From Stenopsyche tienmushanensis (taxonomy: Eukaryota > Arthropoda > Insecta > Trichoptera > Stenopsychidae), in the NCBI GenBank assembly GCA_008973525.1, contig WACJ01000229.1, forward strand, positions 124,001 through 188,000: a DNA stretch of 64,000 nt. The letters are read 5' to 3'. The notes below the pieces were generated by a model. It was not told the DNA's origin, searched no databases, and worked only from the letters and a program-made list of their open reading frames with translations. Within the stretch, counting starts at the first letter, position 1. Each line of letters starts with the position of its first letter. Shown in pieces: positions 22,695-33,598 of this stretch. Position numbers and translations under genes: made by a program.

Positions 22695-23129
22695 CAGACC
22701 CAAATTATACGAGAAACCTATCAATTACAATTTAATCTCGTTTTAATGCGTAGCTTCTAATGCCGTACTGTGTCAAACGCTTATGTTATGTCTAAGAATT
22801 GCTATTGTGTATGTGTGTATTTTGACTTCCAAACGCGTTGATGATTTAGGTGTAAGATTTATTGTGGGCTGTTGATTTTAATATTTCCACATGTGGATCA
22901 GATCGATATGTCTTTGTATACGGAATTTTCTTTTTCGCGCAATATAAATTCTTGATAAAATCCCCAATTGTTCTCTGCTTTGGTTCTTTTGGAATTATGA
23001 ACGAAAAAATCCCAATGTTCGGGGCTTGAAATATTCTTTTGGCCGCGTTAAACGGTGAAACTTTAGGACAAAAACGATCGTAATTGAAACAAAAAAATTA
23101 GGATGGCGCACACAAAGGGTGAACGATTA

Positions 23130-23760
23130 ATTTTTATTTGTTGAAAACTGTTTTAATCCGGCCATATATCTCTCTCTGCAAAGCGTAATGGTCGCACATA
23201 GAGCCTCCGATTATATGAAATTTTAAATTACGCATGGCCAGATAAATGGATATTTATAGGGCGCACAGGGCCGTGTCCCAACGATGGAGTACCCAATTTA
23301 TGTTATGGGACAGCCGTGCACAATAGGCCCAAAAGTAATTATTATATGACTAAACGATTTATTATTATAGTGCGGATCCGTTTATTGTTTTTCATAAATT
23401 TTCCGCCACTTGCGACGATTGACCGCCGCGCCAAAAACTGGGTGCCCGCCGGGACCCCGACTTATCGGCGTTCCGCTCTAAATAAATTAAAGAGCGTGCA
23501 TGTCAGAAAAATGGGATAAAGATCGCGTCCCTTTTCAAAGATAATAATGGGATGCGGGGAGCCATCTAAATAAAGGTGACCAGCCTATCGGGAATCCAAT
23601 ACTATCCGGTGGCTTTGCCCTGTTTCATACCATATTGGGACGTTAATAGTATCCGCAGTTATATATAGGCGGCCTTCCTTATTAAAATATTTATCAGCGA
23701 ATAATTTATTCGGGCAAACATTAAAAGAGGATTCGGAATAAGGTCAGAGGGCGGAGTACT
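23130..23760. promoter_or_regulatory. Candidate conserved noncoding island
   Basis: This 600-base block is GC-richer than its surroundings, free of the window's repeat families and lacks a convincing open frame; the 67-codon frame at 23316-23519 is unrecognised. It contains TTTATTATTATAG, GTAATTATTATATG and similar homeodomain-like AT cores embedded in unique sequence. An enhancer role is inference. Confidence 0.3.
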
Positions 23761-25107
23761 TTTGAGAACTCGAATATCTGATAATTTGTCAGAGATGAAG
23801 GCAAAAAACACGGGGGGTAAATATTTGTTTGAAGTCTCCGTACTCGCTGAAAAACATAATATTTAATGAGGTACTTTAACTAATTAATATTTCAATGCTT
23901 TGATAAAAATACTACCTCTAGTTAACGCAGAAATCGCGTAATTAATCCAATTTGGGGTAATTTTGCTTTTCTGGGGAAAGCTTAAAAATATACTGTTTAT
24001 AACGACAGGAATTCAACCCCAATTTTTTATCATTTAATGTATGACTCTTATTGCCATATCATATAGATCTCGAACATCGACAACGCTATTTGCTATTTAC
24101 ATTTAAGTAAAGACGATATTAACGATCGGCATGTCCAATGCATCCCAGTTAATCTCATCGACATGACGCCAGAAATTTGGTCCTGGAGAGGTCTGAATAT
24201 TCTATATAAAATGCATATGGAAAAATGTATTAGACCACCAAAAACTAAACGACAATCCTTTAAAATCCTGATCATTAACAAATGTTTGTCCATCCGTACT
24301 AAAAACATACATGTTATGTTCTAATGTAAATCCACTTTTCTTTCAGAACCGCGCAATATGTATAAAGCTTGTATATCAAAAAAAAATGAACCCTTACACT
24401 GCTGATATTCTTTGTGTTTAATTTTATTTTTATTTGTGAATTTAAAAACAACTTTCGCGATAGTACATAAAAATAAAAATGTTCATCTTGAATAGCACCA
24501 ATTCTCAAAAAATGCCGATCGATGATTAATAACAACATTTTTCAGTTCTACGTTAGTAACTATTTATTGCATCAACTGTTAAAAATCAGTATTGGAAGCG
24601 ATACATATTAAATATTTGTGTATAATACCAAAAGATAATAGAACATGTCTTAATATGCCCAACAGATATTTAACCCTAAAATGGATTCGCTATTTTTCTG
24701 TTTTCCAATGTATTATAAATAGTGTTACCAGGTCCAAACCTATTTTTCTAATGTTTTTTGTTTAAAATTTATTTCTGTTATTTTGTCCATTTTTGATCCA
24801 AAGAACTTACTTCATCTTTATTTAATATTATAAAAATGAATCTGCATCCGCAGATCCATCGTGGATATAGATGAAATCTTGATTACACTTTGGCTCTCAA
24901 AAATTGCTTCATTATTGTTGAAATATTCACTGATAATGGGAAAAGTAACAAATATACTCAATGAGACAAAGTTACGTACTTGGTATCGTGGGTCAAATTT
25001 GACCCAGACGGCTGCATATCTCATTTCCCACAAAAGCTACAGCGCTGCAAATTCGTACACGTTGAAAGAATGAGAACCGAAATTGTATCTTGATGCTATA
25101 TTTGCTG
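23761..25107. other. AT-rich DNA with a relic of family P
   Basis: No gene is recognised. At about 24325-24385 a degraded family P piece is visible (AAATCCACTTTTCTTTCAG, then GTATAAAGCTTGTATATCA). The open frames at 24818-25073 overlap on opposite strands and match nothing. Confidence 0.4.
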
Positions 25108-25345
25108 GTCCCCCACTTATCGTCATACAAATCCACTTATCTGTCAGGACCGTCGCAGCGTGTATAAAGGATTGTATCTACATAAATAAACACTGTCGAT
25201 AGCACACAAAATATTCGATAATTTCTTCATGTAAACAAATCGATTCATTCATCATTCATATATCATTATTATTCGATAAATTTGGGTTAACGAACTATAC
25301 AATCGTACGATGTACGCAACATGTTCTCTCCGTTTAAATCAAAAT
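25108..25345 (+). repeat. Family P MITE, copy 4
   Basis: It carries AAATCCACTTATCTGTCAGG, CGTCGCAGCGTGTATAAAG, AATAAACACTGTCGATAGC, GATAAATTTGGGTTAACG and CGTACGATGTACGCAAC in family order. It is one of the better preserved internal regions. No TTAA boundary was confirmed on either side. Confidence 0.75.
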
Positions 25346-25503
25346 CGAATAAAAAAAAAATTACCTAAAAAATTCAATCAACATTTGATAATTTATTATT
25401 GAAGTGAATCTCGCATAGATAGATAAAATTTGGGTTAAACGAGACCAAAGTTAAATTCAGGACCAATTTCTTTTATCTTTCAATTTTTCAAATATTGATT
25501 AAC

Positions 25504-26047
25504 TACACTCAAACATCTTTGTGTGCAATTTTTTTTTTTTTGTACAATTTCGAAGTTATGCGGTTTTTTTTAAAGCGATTTTTTTTGTTTTTAATTTTCA
25601 TTAAGAGTACGTATCGCGATATTTTGCATAAAATAGGAAATAAATCATCAACACTAACCGGAATTTGGAAAAAAATATATATTATTTGACCGTATAAATC
25701 ATATTGCATCTGCTATCGCTGAATACACGAACACGCCTTTTATTCTTGCTTAGAATTTTAAAAAACTTGATTTCGTTTTTTTTTGTGTTTTTCCAATGTT
25801 TCGACTTTTAATATTTACATCAAAATGTATTTTTTAACTTTTTGAAAAAATTTAAAACCGTAACAAGAATGACATTCCTGTTTTTTTTTATGCGATTTTG
25901 GATATATTTTATATATCTGTTTCAAAGTTATGCGGTTTTTGATTAAAATCCATGGAACGTAACTTCACTTTTTCTATGTATATCATAGTTTTTTTTGTGC
26001 GATTTTCCGCAGAATTCATCTACCGCGTAAAAAAAGGTTTAAGTGTA
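25504..26047 (-). repeat. Family T MITE, long copy
   Basis: The ends are TACACTCAAACATC on the left and GGTTTAAGTGTA on the right, inverted repeats inside TA. The order of internal blocks is reversed relative to 6487-6649. The long interior (ACGTATCGCGATATTTTG, GGAAATAAATCATCAACAC) is shared with copies at 41.1, 50.4, 56.3 and 60.1 kb. It encodes no recognised transposase. Confidence 0.75.
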
Positions 26048-28540
26048 TTATGTTATTGAATGATATTTGATGACCATATGTATATTTTTTATTAATTATA
26101 ATATATGTAATTAATTTATAATTAATGAACGACGTCCTTAATTATTTGTATAATTTTTAAATAGACAATTCCTAAACTATTTATATACATATTACCCAAT
26201 ATTCAAACCAGAATGCATTTAGATGACTACGATCGACTATTGATAGATGTCTCTAGTCATATGGTCGAAATTTATTCATCATGTTGCATGTTTTTCATCG
26301 ATCGAATTATATGTCGATCATTTTAATTTATGTTCATGTTGTATTTATAATAATATTATATTGAATTTAAGTGATGGATATAAATTTATTCGACGATCGA
26401 ATAAATTACTGTATGGCGTGTTCAGGCAGTCAAAAACCAAATTGATTATAATGCAAGGACTTTATACATTAATATGGTAAGCATCGCATGCTTAATTAAT
26501 TGATTCAATTTGAAATATCATCGGGTCAAACGGCAATGATTTTGGATGGCGATGCTTTGATTGGATTGCTGGAATCATTTGAATCTGGGTTCGTTCTGGA
26601 AAAAATTCATGCTTTCATCGTATTTCTATCGATTCAAAAAAAAAGCGGTTTGCCTGGGAGGGTTTCTGGATCGTTTGGGCCGATCGCACAGAGGCCCGAA
26701 TAATTCTTTTTTATTTTACCCGTCTTATGATGGGCCATTATCCTGGCGGAAAATAATATAAGGCAAAAAATTCGGCACGTAATGGAGCTCTTTATATTCG
26801 GGAACCCTCCGCAAATGTGGTAGATACGCCCCTGCGCCCCATGATTTATTCCCGGTGAGGTCCTTATTGAAAAGCCGACGCCGGCGTCATCTATCGGGAG
26901 CGCCCGGAACTACTGTAGTTTGCCGGGCGATTGAATTAGCGGGCGACGTTATTTTTACGGGTGTTTCGTTTCATGCCCGATAACGAAGGCACGTCTGCAC
27001 ACGTCCCGACTTTTGTGCGGACCCGACGAGATTCGCTGAACGTCGGCAATATGGCTGCAGACGTCGACATATTCGATAATGCCCTAGGAATTGCGACTCT
27101 GGATTTCGGGAGACGTCCAATTTATTTATAATATAGTGTGCTGCCATAGCACTCGATGACATGTCTTTGCGAAGTCGGCTCTCTGGCGCAATGTAAACAC
27201 GATTATATTTGCGGCCATCTCATATTTCACGTCCCCTTTTGGGACCATCGAAATCAGAAGTCGGATGCGATCGCATTACATGCCTCCAATCTCAATACAG
27301 AACATTCAGCTTAAATGACATTATTTATCAACAAAATTCGAATTCTTGTTTCAAACATTGGCTTAAAACAAAAGGGGGATTATAAATATTTTTAAATTAA
27401 CCCCAAAAATTCATATTTAATATCTATACCATCATTGATAAAATACTCAATGATTTAATATAAAATTATGATATTGATTAAATTATTTAAATTATGAACG
27501 TCCATTGAGTATCTATTGTTTTTTATTTTATCGACTGGCAACATCGTTCATAGTGTCCAAAACTATCGCAAGTGGCGCTAGTTGCTTCATCATAGCAAAT
27601 GCGCGCTATTTGATGGACATTACACCATCGTTTTAAATTTGCATCCCTTATTTATCCAAATTTAAATTATGTATTCGTTCAGATCAATTTTTAATTGAAC
27701 CAACATTTTCAATTAAATTCAGCTGAAACTCGCTTCCGAATTGTTTGAATTTTGCTAATAAATCTGGAATGTTCAAATACACCCGATGGCAAACTTCAAA
27801 GTGTAATTATGTAATTTGCGAAATCTGTCAACAATTAACTGACCAAATTGGCAATGTTCAAGAGTCTATTGCTTGTCTTGCTGTCAAGAACTCTGATGTC
27901 ATTATAAACTATGGCGCTAACTTTGCCCCCGTGCTGATCAGCAAGTCCCCAGCGCAAACCACCACAGGGAAACCAAAACGTCGAATTTAAATATTTTTCA
28001 ATCCCGAAAACCATGTGGAAGTTTTTAGCGAAATATTCCTACGGCGATCTCCCGAGCGAAAGTTATTATTGCTTGCTCCTCTAATATTGATAATCTGCTA
28101 AATATAAGAGTGTTTCAACTTGGCAGCGTTCCACATGCTGCCCTCACCAAAATTTTTACAATAATTCTAAAATCACGAACGTTTCAAAACATCGTTTTAT
28201 CGTCATCGCTTCTATATTTACGCCGAAAGACGTTCACGTGAAGCAGTTTATTATGCGAGCATTCAAATCGATATAGCAAATCGTTTATATACTGCCAAAC
28301 GTACCATTTCGTCGCAGATTCGACGACAAGACGTGCCGATGATCTCGCACTATCTTGGCATTCGTTTCATGCATATTTTTATAGGACCACTCAAACAACA
28401 GCAACATATTCCTTGCAAAAAACCGCTTAATCGTTCATTAACCATCCATCTTCTCATAACTCATTTGCATACAACGAAAACACAATCGACCGAAAAATAT
28501 TTCATACAACTCATGGAACACTATTGTTCTCTTAATCCTT
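26048..28540. other. Intergenic or intronic DNA with GC-rich island 26640-27300
   Basis: Between 26640 and about 27300 the sequence is GC-rich, unique within the window and without a recognised protein, a candidate conserved noncoding block. The remaining stretches are AT-rich. Open frames at 27745-27990 and 28333-28545 have no recognised domain. Confidence 0.35.
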
Positions 28541-28720
28541 CATAAAATAAACATATATATAAACAATACACTTGAAATCGATTCATTATATCACTCACAT
28601 ATCTTTATAAGTCGATAAATTTGGGTTAACGATCTATACAATCGTACGTTGTACACAAGATACTCTCTCCGTCTCTGTCTCTCTCAGAGCTCAACATGCA
28701 AGAGTGTTCTTTCTGAATCT
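28541..28720 (+). repeat. Family P MITE, copy 5, internal to 3' part
   Basis: It begins inside the family (ATAAACAATACACTTGAAAT) and continues through GATAAATTTGGGTTAACG, CAATCGTACGTTGTACAC and CTCTCCGTCTCTGTCTCTCT to GCAAGAGTGTTCTTTCTG. The 5' half is absent. Confidence 0.75.
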
Positions 28721-28803
28721 CTGGAATTCGATCGCAAATAGGCGACTGCACCACCGTACGGGTTAAACCGCATCTAATGATAGATAATGTTCGTACTTAT
28801 CAA

Positions 28804-29751
28804 CAGAGCCGTAACTAGAGTATGATGCGCCCGTGGCAAGAATCTAAATTGCGCCCCCCCCCCCCCCTCACATTTTTTCGTGAATTCAAGAAGTATTGTA
28901 GTGCATTTGTCGGATTTTTTCTATTGATCAAAAACGAATTTTTGATTTCTAATATTTGCAGGAGAAGAATATATGTACATATAAAAGTATAAAATTAAAA
29001 AATAATCAGGCTTTTTAGTTTAACTTCCATATATTCTTGACAAATTGTATTCCAAAAAAGTAATTTATTTACGAAAAAATATTATAGTGAAAAACCTCCC
29101 AAAAATTACCAGGTAGGTCGATCGAAAACTTTTACTTGAACATAGATCATTTTTGAAAATGCAGTTTCGAGATAATCTCAATTACCCCCTTGACGCACAG
29201 TTACCGTCATTCGTCAGCAGATAATACCTGCTTATTGCACCAGATAAGTCCATGCATACCGTCTTCGCCGACCCTTCGCCAATCTTATCTCATATCGACG
29301 AAACTCATCTAAATGCAAGCAAACTTGAGTGGCTCAAAGACTCTCAGGCTTGATATCGATTATCTGTCCAGTGGCTTTATCTATCTCGAGTCGATTTACA
29401 GAGTAATGAGAATGAGAGCTACTTGTTTTCAACCTTTTTTATTGTGACATTCTGTTCAATTTTTCTTGTGTTATATTTGAATAAGATAAGATTTGAAGTG
29501 CGACGATATGCATACATATCTGGCGCAATAAGCAAGTATTATATGCTGATGCATGACGGGACTTGACGGCTGTGTGCGTCAAAGTGATAATACTGCTATG
29601 TACCGCGTTAATTCATTTAGAGTAGAATGGTCGAGTAAAATAAAAACCACGTGAAACTCTCTCAATCGGGTCGGTATCCTGCGTTTTGCGCCCCAAACCC
29701 AGTTGCGCCCGAGGCAGGCGCCTGCTTTGCCACGCCCTAGTTACGACCCTG
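28804..29751 (+). mobile_element. hAT-B element with nested family Q MITE
   Basis: The left end reads CAGAGCCGTAACTAG and the right end, in reverse complement, CAGGGTCGTAACTAG. An exact 8-bp duplication CTTATCAA flanks them at 28796-28803 and 29752-29759, fitting the hAT pattern nTnnnnAn. A C14 run lies at 28854-28867. The interior at 28970-29190 matches 9540-9840. A TTAA-type element (29192-29590) has inserted inside, so without it the element would be about 550 bp and non-autonomous. No transposase was found. Confidence 0.8.
29192..29590 (+). repeat. Family Q MITE, complete copy nested in hAT-B
   Basis: The ends form a long imperfect inverted repeat of about 80 bases: the left arm (TTGACGCACAG, CGTCAGCAGATAATACCTGC, TTATTGCACCAGATAAG) is mirrored by the right arm (CTGGCGCAATAAGCAAG, ATGACGGGACTTGACGGC, GTGTGCGTCAAAGTG). 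The paralogous sequence at 9830 has TTAA at the corresponding insertion point. Here the flanking sites have decayed to TTAC and ATAA. Confidence 0.75.
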
Positions 29752-29925
29752 CTTATCAAGAATCTCATGTCGCAATCAATTCAAATGACATGACATTAAT
29801 TTCTTGGCCATTTTGGTGACAAATACCGTAACACGAGGGAGATTCAAATATAATCCGGATTTTTCTGTACAAATGTATTATTGATTAGCGAATACCCGGT
29901 ATACGTCACGTGGGTCACGTGTAAC

Positions 29926-30587
29926 TAAGGAATTCAATCCCATGATCCCGGACAGTTTTAGGTCCTCATGAATCCCTGGATTAATAAACGTAATTTTCGG
30001 GATTGAAAATTTTATCTAACAGAATGTTTTTCAAATTTTTATATTAACCTTTTCCTACCGGTGATGTATTTACTACACCTCGACTTTAATAATGGGAATA
30101 TCGATATGAAATATAATAGATACGGGATTCAGAATTTTTGTATTTCTCCGTAATATAATTACGAATCATATCAAAGTATTATAGTATACAAGTATTAATC
30201 TGCAGCGACGGAAATAAATAATTTGTTTGGAAATCGGGAATTTTGCAAATTCAGCAGAAAGGAATTTTATCAGTCACATTGATTGTGTTATACGAAAATG
30301 GAGGCTCACGCGGTCATCAACTCGAACTAGCATTTAAATATCTGATGACTATACCTCCAACGATTGTGGAGGTTATGCGTGCATTTTCAGCAGCATGTTA
30401 CCTGGCTACCAAAATCAGATCCAGACTAAATGACGAAACACTCGATGTTTAATGTTACTTCGGGCAAATTTATCAATGTATTTTCTTAAACTATTCAAAA
30501 TACCTATCCCGGGATCCCGGGACTGATCCAGGGATGATCTAATGCAATCCCGGGATCGAAATTTTGGCTCGGCATTAGTTTCCCATG
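29926..30587 (+). mobile_element. hAT-A element, copy 4
   Basis: An exact 8-bp duplication CGTGTAAC (29918-29925 and 30588-30595) brackets an element with diverged ends (TAAGGAATTCAATCCC at the left). Internal blocks match copy 1, with a deletion after the ATCTAACAGAA block. It includes a relic of the hAT transposase. Confidence 0.85.
30243..30452 (+). pseudogene. hAT transposase C-terminal relic (copy 4)
   Basis: The 69-codon open frame keeps the signature of the hAT C-terminal dimerisation domain, ELAFKYLMTIPPT followed by RAFSAACYLATKIRSRLND. In intact hAT transposases this region mediates oligomerisation and contributes to the active site. Only this tail remains; the zinc-finger and catalytic domains are absent. 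It is therefore a fragment, not a gene. The usual SER or AER triplet before RAF is changed to EVM. Confidence 0.75.
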
Positions 30588-30639
30588 CGTGTAACGTATG
30601 TCGAAGAGCTGGGATCCAAGAGTATATGTACACTGGCTC

Positions 30640-30840
30640 TCGTCTCGAAGACCGACTTATTCACCGTATTGCGCACGCATCGTTTCTTCGTTAAACTTCA
30701 TTTCACCAGGCCAATATGCGCCAATATAATATTTTTATATGCTTATGTTATTCCCGCAATTATAAGCAGTAAGATGACAAAGTTTTATAGCAATCGGATG
30801 AACGGTATGGAAGCGCATTAAATACGAACAAAACCCAATT
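30640..30840 (+). repeat. Repeat family R, copy 2
   Basis: It shares CCAATATGCGCCAA, GTTATTCCCGCA, CAATCGGATGAACGGTATGG and GCGCATTAAATACG with the copy at about 2490-2640. Again a hAT-A element lies immediately beside it, here on its left. Confidence 0.5.
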
Positions 30841-32256
30841 CTTTTTTATATATCAGATTAGAAAAAGATAAATTGATAATCGCCTTTTTTTATAAAAGAA
30901 TCAATATGATGATTGTCTGATTAAAATTATGCAATTGTGCAACCTTTGATAGGAGAGCATTTTATACTTTTTGATTGTGCATCTTTGAGTGTAAAGAAAA
31001 CGAAGCAACTGGTATGAGATTAATTTTCAATTTCTCTTGAATTCAACTAACATTTCAAATGAATAAAATGATTCTTCAGCTTGAAAATAAAAGGTAGACA
31101 ATCTCTGATTCTTCCCAATGCTAATGTGAGAAATGTTTGAACGCCCTTTGTGACTTATGGTGTAATTTTTGCTTCACTTAGTATCGAGGATCATTGTGCT
31201 CAAATACCTATTGTTGGATCATTCAAACAACCCTTTAAAATAAGGGTGCGTATCGTAAAAAACCATTCCGTTGATGATTTATTGACTTCCAAAACGTTTC
31301 ATTTTAGAAAGCATAAACCGATACAATCTCGCTCAATGAACGACGATGTCGCACCATATTTTAGAAGAGATTCCTCATTGTCCATGAATGAATTATGTAC
31401 ATCCTGTGTGTCTCTTCAACATCTGTTTTGCGTCTTTTGTTTTTTCTAAGCAGAGCAAAAAATGAGGCAAATTCTTCGAAGATGGCGATCGAGCAGGTAT
31501 TCAAAAGTTCCGCTCTGTGAGCATCAATGGTTATAATATTGATATGAAACACATGTGGCTACCAATTCGAACTGTGCCCAATTTTACGTATTTACGACAT
31601 CCAATGACTCCTCCTTGGAAAAAATATTGATAATCTGCAGCTATTTGAGTCATTCGCTTTTAAGTACTTCCCCCCTGTATGAGATGTTGTTTCCTTTGCC
31701 AAGTAATTTTGATTCCAGCTTGGCAAACGCGGGTGCAGCGATAAAGTGTCCACGGTTGGAAATATCGATCTCGAAATATTGATCTCAATATTTATGAAGG
31801 AAGTGGTCTGAACGGCAATACGAAGATTCTTCCATGCCACAATGTGGTTATATCTTTTCCTGTTTATGTGCGCTCAAATTTATGAACGAATTAAAACAAC
31901 GTATGCTACTCGATGGCTTATTTTTGGACCATCACCAAGACTGTTTATAAATCGCGAGCCGATACAGAATGCACACGCAGCGAAGTCTTGATAATATTCC
32001 TGGTGTTAAAATGCAGATTTTTGCTATTGAAATCCAAACTTATTATATAATGATATAAAATACACTTGTGATGAGTTGATTTTATGTATTGTTTTGTTTG
32101 TGTAATATATAATAAAATAGGCAAGCTAATGGATTAGTTGCTGCTTTATGCTACGTATAGACACATTCGCACACATAGTAGAGGCATTGCAGCATATGCG
32201 CGTAACGTGCTTATGATTTTATGTTTCACTTTTCGTGACGTTCATGCCATAATCGC
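30841..32256. other. DNA without recognised genes
   Basis: Several open frames of 63-99 codons lie on both strands at 31150-31840; the two strands are open over the same bases at 31592-31782. None shows a known domain. The 31130-31900 block is slightly GC-richer and may be an old degraded element. Confidence 0.3.
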
Positions 32257-32338
32257 TTTACACCAAATACTCTCTGTTAGTTCCTATCAGCGTAAGACAA
32301 TCTTCAATTCGAGGCAGAGTCAATTGCAAATAAACACT
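32257..32338 (+). repeat. 82-bp target-site duplication, left copy
   Basis: It matches 33373-33454 over 82 bases with two C/T differences. The two copies directly flank a 5'-truncated non-LTR insertion. The duplicated sequence ends in the family P block AAATAAACACT. Confidence 0.85.
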
Positions 32339-33372
32339 TTTTTTTTTTTTTTCCTGTGGGCGCGGAATCTTCCAAAGACTGAGTGTGAGATTCACGCTGG
32401 TATTGATACAACTTCCATAAGGGATGTTGGCCAGCCGTGCCTACTCACTAAACCGCTCCCTTTGGTCTCCTCTGTCCCCCTGGTATTGTTTATCACATTG
32501 CTTCAAGGGTGACAGGTAGTCTAGCCATTTGGTGGCCCTATTCTATTGTTGGAGAGGCGCCCTGCGCCTCTCTCTTTCACTGTCTTCTTTGGCGCTCATG
32601 ATGTCTTCTACGTAGTCGCGCCAAAGGTCCCAGTTCTTCTTACTTTCCATCATGCTGTGGACCATGTTGTCGATATTTAGCTCGGCCACCCCGAGTGCTT
32701 GTTTCAGCAGTTCTCTCTGGGGTGCCCAAGCCTCACAGCCAATGATGGTGTGCTCTGCGTCGTCGACCTCCGCTTGGCAGTGTTGGCACGTAGCGGATGG
32801 TTCTTTGCCAATCCGCTTCAGGTACGCACCAAAGCATCCGTGCCCAGTGAGCGCCTGCGTCAAGCGGTAGGTTGTATCACCGTGTTCCCGGGCCCTCCAC
32901 CGACTTATGACCGGGATAAGTCGATGGGTCCATCTTCCCTTGCTGGACTGATCCCATCTCCGTTGCCAGGCTTCCCTCAGTTTCTGGTCATGTTCGTTGC
33001 GATTTTTAGGATCTTCGTAGTCCAAGGCCCTCTTCTTTGCCTGGAGGTCCAGCGGCGGTATTCCAGCAATCACCAGCACCGCGTCTTCAGACACTGTCCT
33101 GTACGCTGCGGTGACTCGGAGCGCTCCCTGTCGCTGGACTCTGGCGAGCTTCTTTCTGTTGATGTCACGTTTGAGCGACTCATGCCATATCGGGGCTCCG
33201 TACAGAAGGATCGAGTGTATTACCTCGTTTATGGTACGTCTTCTGCACGGCTTTGGCCCTCCAATGTTGGGCATGAGCCGTCCAAGCTCGCCTGCCACCT
33301 TCTGTGCAGCTTCTTCTATGTGTTTGCTAAAGGTCAACTTGTTATCCATGAGGATCCCGAGGTATCTCAACG
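32339..33372 (-). mobile_element. 5'-truncated R1-like non-LTR retrotransposon
   Basis: The inserted 1,034 bases lie between the two copies of an 82-bp duplication. On the minus strand the insert carries the 3' end of ORF2, about 190 bases of 3' UTR and a poly(A) tail (T run at 32338-32352 on the plus strand). The 5' truncation at 33372 is normal for incomplete target-primed reverse transcription. It is a different family from the 12-18 kb element, with clear but distant protein similarity. The insertion target was itself a family P repeat. Confidence 0.85.
32543..33370 (-). CDS. R1-like ORF2 C-terminal fragment (5'-truncated)
   Basis: The open frame of about 275 codons encodes the end of a non-LTR ORF2. 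It starts at LRYLGI, the segment after the reverse transcriptase palm, so the endonuclease and catalytic YADD are missing. It continues with the thumb-like region (SILLYGAPIWHESL; RVTAAYRTVSEDAVLVIAG, comparable to TAAYRTTATDSLQILAG in the intact element). It ends with a zinc knuckle of the form CX2CX8HX4C (CQHC to HTIIGC). The first codon of the frame is set by the truncation, not by a true start. It cannot be functional on its own. Confidence 0.85.
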   Translation of the reverse strand: MRYLGILMDNKLTFSKHIEEAAQKVAGELGRLMPNIGGPKPCRRRTINEVIHSILLYGAPIWHESLKRDINRKKLARVQRQGALRVTAAYRTVSEDAVLVIAGIPPLDLQAKKRALDYEDPKNRNEHDQKLREAWQRRWDQSSKGRWTHRLIPVISRWRAREHGDTTYRLTQALTGHGCFGAYLKRIGKEPSATCQHCQAEVDDAEHTIIGCEAWAPQRELLKQALGVAELNIDNMVHSMMESKKNWDLWRDYVEDIMSAKEDSERERRRAPLQQ

Positions 33373-33454
33373 TTTACACCAAATACTTTCTGTTAGTTCC
33401 TATCAGCGTAAGACAATCTTCAATTTGAGGCAGAGTCAATTGCAAATAAACACT
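33373..33454 (+). repeat. 82-bp target-site duplication, right copy
   Basis: Equal in length to 32257-32338 and differing from it at two C/T positions. Confidence 0.85.
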
Positions 33455-33590
33455 GTTGATAGCATACAAGACCCCGTCATTTTTTTTACATAAACAATAA
33501 ACAAAAAATCGATTCATTTGCTCCTACTTTAGAAGGAAATGATAATTGGACAAACACTCATTCAACAAGCAGTGATGAACAGTAATTATT
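33445..33590 (+). repeat. Family P MITE, copy 6a, interrupted
   Basis: It contains AAATAAACACTGTTGATAGC, CATACAAGACCCCGTCAT, ATAAACAATAAAC and AATCGATTCATT. This subfamily variant is also present, reversed, at 54820-54920 (shared GTTGATAGCATACAAGAC and GGAAATGATAATTGG). It has been hit by the LINE insertion at its left and lies against a mariner at its right. Confidence 0.65.
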
Positions 33591-33598
33591 AGGTTGTC

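Noticed and set aside
28854..28867. C14 run as a possible regulatory G-quadruplex
   Set aside because: A single homopolymer inside a transposon end; no multi-tract arrangement to support it.
32138..32512. 124-codon plus-strand open frame
   Set aside because: It spans unrelated DNA, the target duplication, the T run and the LINE 3' UTR in antisense, so its length is accidental.
32699..33493. 264-codon plus-strand open frame
   Set aside because: It is the antisense of the truncated reverse transcriptase frame and runs past the element boundary through the 82-base duplication into family P, so it is not a gene.
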